A stretch of DNA of 64,000 bases from Caenorhabditis remanei (taxonomy: Eukaryota > Nematoda > Chromadorea > Rhabditida > Rhabditidae). Made by a program: the position numbers and the translations under genes. The notes under the pieces were generated by a model. That model was not told the DNA's origin. It saw only the letters and a list, made by a program, of their open reading frames with translations, and ran no database searches. This document shows, in pieces, positions 58,969 to 64,000 of the stretch (positions are counted from its first letter, which is position 1; every line of letters begins with the position of its first letter). The DNA lies in the NCBI RefSeq assembly GCF_010183535.1, contig NC_071333.1:14506587-14570586 (forward strand), read 5' to 3'.

Positions 58969-60512
58969 TTTCTTATTGAATATGAGAAACAAAAGTTGTT
59001 TTCAGTAAAGATCTAGAAGCAAGAGTATAAAAATAGTGCTGAAAGAGCCTTCGGGTCAAGAAATGAAAGATATGTTATTGTAGAAGAAAACGTTAAGGTT
59101 TAAATGATAGATTTATCAATGAAGGTAGAAAACAATTGAGCGAGAAGCCATGTGTTAAAAAACGAGAAGAATCACAATATCCTGTTATCAAAATACGGTC
59201 CAGAATCTTCACAAAACTTGTTTTCGTGTTAACCCAATGCACTTTAAATAAGTGCAACTAGCTAACGGGAAAAAAATTGCAAGTTTGGCAAAATTTGGGT
59301 TGACAATAAAAAAAGTGTCGATTCGCAACATTTTTTGCTGATAATTTCCACTAGAAGAGCGGTTTATGATTTAATACGTTTATTTACATTACGGTCGTTA
59401 TCAAGTGGAAAGAAATGTTCCAGTTTTATTGTTGGAAGATATTGAAATTTTCATGTTTGGGGTTCAGAAGCACCCATTAGTAACAATCAAATAGGGCTCC
59501 GTGAAAAAACAAGATTGATGCTCCTCCGCAATGCTCTGATATACTAAAATCAATTTCCACTACATACTGCTGCTCAAAACTTGTAGCAAAAGTTCGAACT
59601 TCCCTCGAAATCTCGCCACTTTTCTGAACATTGAACTTTGTTCGCATCATCTCTTTTTACGGCAAACGTGACATACCATTTGATACGATTTATGTAGTCA
59701 GAAGATGCCAGTACTCGGTCTTTAACGAGCTCAACCTGTCAATCAGGTAGACATTTATTGAAGGCATCATCGATAAGACGATAGCAAAAAACGCCTGGCA
59801 CCGACGTATTCGTACAGTTGAGCACAAAAGAGTACTAGTTGATCAAAATGGAGGAACATCATGTGACACTGGAGGTACATCATGAGACAATGACTCGGGG
59901 AAACTGTGATGAATTCGATTAAGTTGTAGAAAGTCAGGGTGATAAAGGGAATGCTGAAACTGCACAACTGTTGTTTATAAAAAAATCTGGATGATAGAAG
60001 CCGCTGGTTCCCAACTTTTCCAGTACAAGTTGAAACTTTGAAATTATAGTTTGAACTATGAAAATTGTATTTAATACAGTCACCTGGTAAACATTTGTAT
60101 TTCCTCTCCCCCTACCTCTTTTAAGTTTTCTATTATCACCCAGCTATTTTCTCGCCTGACTTTTCCACAAATTTGATGATAAGGTCTGGTACGGCCATTT
60201 CAACGAAAGCACAGGCTGACCCGAAGGAAAAGATAGTGGGCACTGCGAAGGTTTTAGGCTCCTTAATCACTACTGATAATCAGAAAAAATGGCACGGGAA
60301 ACAGGTGCTGATTATCGAATCATTTTTAATCATTTTTTACTTATTTCTTTTGGCTACGAGTTCAGTAGGTATCGAAGCTTACGGAACTTATTTTTTGAAC
60401 TGTTCCAAACTTTCATCTTTTATCTATTTTCAGCACGAAAGTCCTTCTTCAAACTTGATTTGAAAAGTAAGTTAAGTTTCTCATAGCAGGGACAAATAGT
60501 TTGGATTACAGA
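58969..60512. other. Spacer, nothing supported
   Basis: No gene could be assembled. A splice-like pair (donor ACAG|GTGCTG at 60304, acceptor ATTTTCAG near 60432) sits just upstream of the next gene and may define 5' UTR exons. It does not extend that gene's coding frame, because stops intervene. Confidence 0.45.
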
Positions 60513-60836
60513 ATGATTTACCAAATCCTGGAAACTTTTTTGGTTTCAATAGCTGTAGTTCTCCTCTTAGCACTTGTTCTGGTTATGCTAATTCAGATTA
60601 ATTGCGCACACGATCGAGAACCTCTCGCTTCAGGTAAGGTTTATCCTATTCATAATCAATATTCATGTATCTTTTGCAGGTTCTCCTCTCTCCGCACATA
60701 CACAATCGAACGATTCTTGTGGCAATGAGTAGGTTATATTAACACTGAATACCAAAAATCAACTGTTTATTACAGAGAAGTCGAAGTTCTGGAAATGCAG
60801 CGAGTCGACTCAGAGCAAAGCTTCGAGATCGTATGA
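60513..60836 (+). CDS. Small single-pass membrane protein
   Basis: Three exons (60513-60633, 60680-60728, 60776-60836) give 76 residues. The ATG is one base after a GATTACAG acceptor. Residues about 8-28 (FLVSIAVVLLLALVLVMLIQ) form one strong transmembrane helix with a very short N-terminus. The rest is a polar, acidic tail with EEVEVLEMQRVDSEQSFEIV at the C-terminus. The acidic tail and short lumenal end suit a type III or signal-anchor protein, but the topology is a guess. No family recognised. AATAAA follows at 60922. Confidence 0.75.
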
Positions 60837-60921
60837 ACTATTTGTTCAAATCCAATTTTCATATCTTTCATACATTTATTTAGTGTTTTTCATTCATAGT
60901 CTATACAAATGTATATTCCAA

Positions 60922-60927
60922 AATAAA
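60922..60927 (+). terminator. Poly(A) signal of small membrane protein
   Basis: AATAAA 86 nt after the stop codon, within CCAAAATAAATATATTTCCC. Confidence 0.65.
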
Positions 60928-62921
60928 TATATTTCCCTCAAGTATCAGAAATCAGAATGTGTTCATGTAAAGAGAGAAGCTGATTGGATAACCTCAAGTA
61001 AAAACCATCTCCAAAATGACAGAGTTTTCAGAAATCTATTGATAATCAGCGTTTGCATTCCAAAAATTGGTTATCGTGTAGATTGCTCTTCCGAAAATTT
61101 CAAAGTTGAAACAGTCAGTATTTCGAATCCACGTGATCATCGGATATTCCTTTCGATAAGTGTTTTCCGAGAACTCCTGTCATAACATTTCTGCAAATTA
61201 CTGTTAATCTAGTCTTTCTTGAGATATAATGTTCCCCTAGCTTATAGTTCTTTTGATGTTCTTAGAGGCAATGTAGTTCGCTCGTATGCTCTGCTACTAT
61301 TCCTTTGCAATGAGCCCATAATGTCAACCCGTCTCTTCCAATAAGGTTCTCTCTGAACCCCACAGCGCTCTTTTTTTATGACACAACCCGATTGCGAAAG
61401 CACACGCTGCGCAACAGCCGATGGAAACGGACCACCTGCTTATGTGTGTCGTCCTCCTTTTCTCTGATCCTACAACTATTGTATTGTCTTTCGGATGGTC
61501 CGAATGAGATCTCGGAGAGGCGAAGAGTAGTCGATTCCTGCGCGCGCAGGTCACCTCTCCTCATTTCTCTGGTCGCTTCTCTAATTATCATGATATTGCG
61601 TAGTCTTTTGAGAGTGGGCCACCGGGAGAAGAAACGATATTGTTCTCTGTTCTGAGCAAATAGAGCCCCTCGATGCCGAACGTCGGTTACCTCACCTATT
61701 TATATTCTCAATCAAGTTGTGAGGGGTCACTGAGGAAATGAAAAGTAAAATTAAGAAAAAACACTTATAGTGGAAAGCATAGCATGGAAAAATGAGGAGA
61801 AAACATTTCAGGAAACAGGAAATGAAAATGCATGAAAAAGCAGCATGCTGCCTATACAAAAAATTACATATACTGTGGTACATCTGCATCAAAACACTTT
61901 TCCAGAAACCTCTTTATACGAAAAAGAATTCGCAGTCCCTTATACCGTGGTGAATTTTTAACTCCATGTATTTCGAGGGCATCACAGGCAAAAATTCCCC
62001 ACGAAAAGTTATGGTTCTAAAATGGAGTAATTAGTTAACAAAAACTTCCTTGTGATTGGTGTCATGACAAAAATTTCTTGTGACTAACTAATTAACAACA
62101 TTTTTACAGGTAGTGTTAAATTGGAACTGGTTCACAGCTTAATTAGTTTGTTTTTTGATTTTTAGAGCCAAATTGACTGAAAAATAACGGCGAATGGAGG
62201 AAACCAGTTGTGCATCTGTTTTTTGCATCTTTCGCTACAAATTACAATTATCGTTGGTTTCAAATTAGTGCCATAATTCTTCTTGAAGACCTCCCACGGT
62301 GAAAACGGCATCTTTTCTTCCCGCAATCTCTTATCGTCGCTCATCTTCCGCCTGCTTTGCACCTACTTTTGATTTGACACTGTTGGCAGCTTATGAATTT
62401 GTATTTTTAACTATAAACAATTATGTCATACATCTAGCTACTGTAATAATATGGGAACCCATTTCTGCAAGGCATTCAAACAGAAGCAGAACTCGAAGCT
62501 GCTCCGCAAGATACTTATATAATCTTCAAAGAGCTGATAACCCACAGTCACTTTCTTAAACCCAATCTCCAAATTCCTAATTATACAAAGTTTTCCCTAA
62601 AATGTGATTCACATTTTTTAACAAGTAGACACATCCTATTCAATAACCACACGGCAGTGCCGACCATTTTTCAGGTCATTCACGAAAAGAGAAGATGCAG
62701 ACGTTCTCCCTACTCTATCGTCAAGTAGGTGAAAGTTTCTATCATCTTTTTTTCGGGTATTATACCTTGCCATCGGCCGCCTAATTTTTTCGGAGTTTTG
62801 CGATAAGGAGAAACCGTTTGAGAAATCAGGGAAACGGTAGAAATAGGTGGAGTCAAAACACATCTGAACACTGAACACAAGGGACTCATTTATTCGCAGA
62901 AAATACTCCGATTGTTGAGCG
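60928..62921. other. Spacer, nothing supported
   Basis: No gene, RNA or clear repeat could be supported. A slightly GC-richer stretch near 61370-61640 contains CGCGCGCAGG but no coherent reading frame with splice sites. Confidence 0.45.
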
Positions 62922-63709
62922 ATGCTTCTCAATTGCTTTCTCATTATCGACAATATCAAATGGAAACCGTAAGTTTCATTGCAATGTACTAGTGCTAGCC
63001 GAAAATCAAATCACCCAATTTAAATTCGGCATGAATAAGAATTTTCAGAATTCCGTACGACAGAATGCTGGAAGCCGATGAAGGCCTGTTCGACATGCCG
63101 AGAATTCAAATCAACCACCCCGACTACTCGGATAGATGCTTAGGCGAGATCAAGGAGAACCAACCAGTCAAGTTGATCAAGACAAACAGTAAAGAATGGA
63201 GAAAACATCAGAGAAAAATCGAATTCCAGTTGGAGTACGTGCTCAGCAAATGTGAGTTTTCCACTAACTGTATGCTATGTTACAACGTTAACCTTTAGGT
63301 CACTACGCTTATGTGGATTGGTCCCAACAGTGGTATTTTGAGAACAAGGATCAATACGATTCTGAAATACTGTTGAAAACCCACAAAAAAAACGCAATTC
63401 GGAGCTTTTATGATCACGAAAAATATAATGAATGGTGATATTTTCTACTTTCTCCGTTTTATTGGAGTTCGCGGTCAAATGGAAACAAAAGTGATTCTGC
63501 ATGGACATCATGAGAAGAAGAACCGATTTTGTTTTAAAATCCAAGACTCTGAGACCTATTATGAGTGAGTTGAGCATCTCACACTGGAACCGATAATCTT
63601 TTTCCATTTCAGATGCCTGAAGTTCATGATAAGTGATTTAAAAGAAAAGAAGATCCAGCTGGATGGTATGGTGCTGACACTTGGAATCAAAAGAATGGTG
63701 GCTCCATGA
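62922..63709 (+). pseudogene. Second SH2-like gene with +1 shift in an A8 run
   Basis: Four exons (62922-62968, 63049-63251, 63299-63564, 63613-63709) match the gene at 58005 in layout and sequence: INHPDYSDRCL with HPDYWDKAL, NSKEWRKHQRK with GSKEWNKEMKK, and the C-terminal LKEKKIQLDGMVL with LKEKEIKLNGAVL. Exon 3 is 266 nt, one base more than the phase requires. The frame changes within CACAAAAAAAACGC near 63384-63391; in the downstream frame the SH2 part reads FGAFMITKN and then RFCFKI. With one fewer A the product would be 203 residues, so this is a recent frameshift or an assembly error in a homopolymer. Here too the FLVR arginine is replaced (FMITK). AATAAA is at 63878. Confidence 0.7.
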
Positions 63710-63877
63710 TTTATACGTTTGTTCCGAAATTCCAGACAATTTCCAAACGTCTCATTTACTGGATATGAACCGTTACTACTTCTACCTCTTCTTGAATTCC
63801 GGTTTTCTTGATATTGTAGTGAATTCTCGCAACGCAATTTAACTCTTGTCTTCTTTTTTCTATTAAATATCTTTTCC

Positions 63878-63883
63878 AATAAA
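63878..63883 (+). terminator. Poly(A) signal of second SH2-like gene
   Basis: AATAAA about 170 nt after the stop codon in TTTTCCAATAAATCTTTAG. Confidence 0.65.
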
Positions 63884-64000
63884 TCTTTAGTTCCTTTATC
63901 TGTTCCGAAGCAATATGTCACAGGATATTATGTTAACTCGACAGTAATGTAAAGGGAACATTCATTGGCGAAACGAAATTTGCGCAAAAAGACCTTGAGT

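Noticed and set aside
61324..61655. Overlapping Arg/Ser-rich open frames near 61.5 kb
   Set aside because: Open on both strands in several frames, with no splice sites or recognisable motif.

Overview
The window is nematode nuclear DNA, almost certainly Caenorhabditis, though I cannot assign a species. It is AT-rich. Most introns are 45-60 nt with GT donors and TTTTCAG acceptors. Several start codons sit a few bases after a TTTTCAG-type acceptor, as expected for trans-splicing. Recognisable genes match animal proteins. All gene models below were assembled by hand from splice sites and reading phase; no cDNA or database was available.

Left half (1-26 kb) is conserved, ordinary gene space: a small two-exon protein with a MAP9/CCDC34-like AFxxWLxxK motif (2.4-2.9 kb); a 14-exon Unkempt-family protein with six CCCH zinc fingers (6.6-16.7 kb, 4.1 kb first intron); a MOSPD-type ER protein with an MSP domain and two C-terminal membrane segments (19.4-20.9 kb); and, convergent to it on the minus strand, a 1375-residue Q-rich prion-like protein with an unrecognised C-terminal domain (21.4-26.1 kb).

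Middle (26-35.6 kb) is gene-poor and full of repeats: a TA-flanked MITE, an ~0.9 kb direct repeat present about three times, a minisatellite palindrome, a decayed mariner transposon interrupting the third repeat copy, and a fold-back element carrying tRNA-like promoter boxes nested in that mariner. One real tRNA-Arg(ACG) lies here on the minus strand.

Right half (35.6-55.6 kb) is the most unusual part: six tandem, same-strand paralogues (P1-P6) of a protein family I do not recognise, all with the same seven-exon layout. P1, P4, P5 and P6 read through (406, 428, 451 and 451 residues). P2 and P3 carry frame lesions and look like pseudogenes. Promoter-like blocks upstream of P5 and P6, and a downstream motif, have been copied with the genes, so this looks like a young, still expanding and decaying cluster.

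The last 6 kb (58-63.7 kb) holds two related four-exon genes with a divergent SH2 domain most like the C-terminal SH2 of PI3-kinase regulatory subunits, both lacking the FLVR arginine and one with a +1 shift in an A8 run. Between them is a 76-residue single-pass membrane protein.
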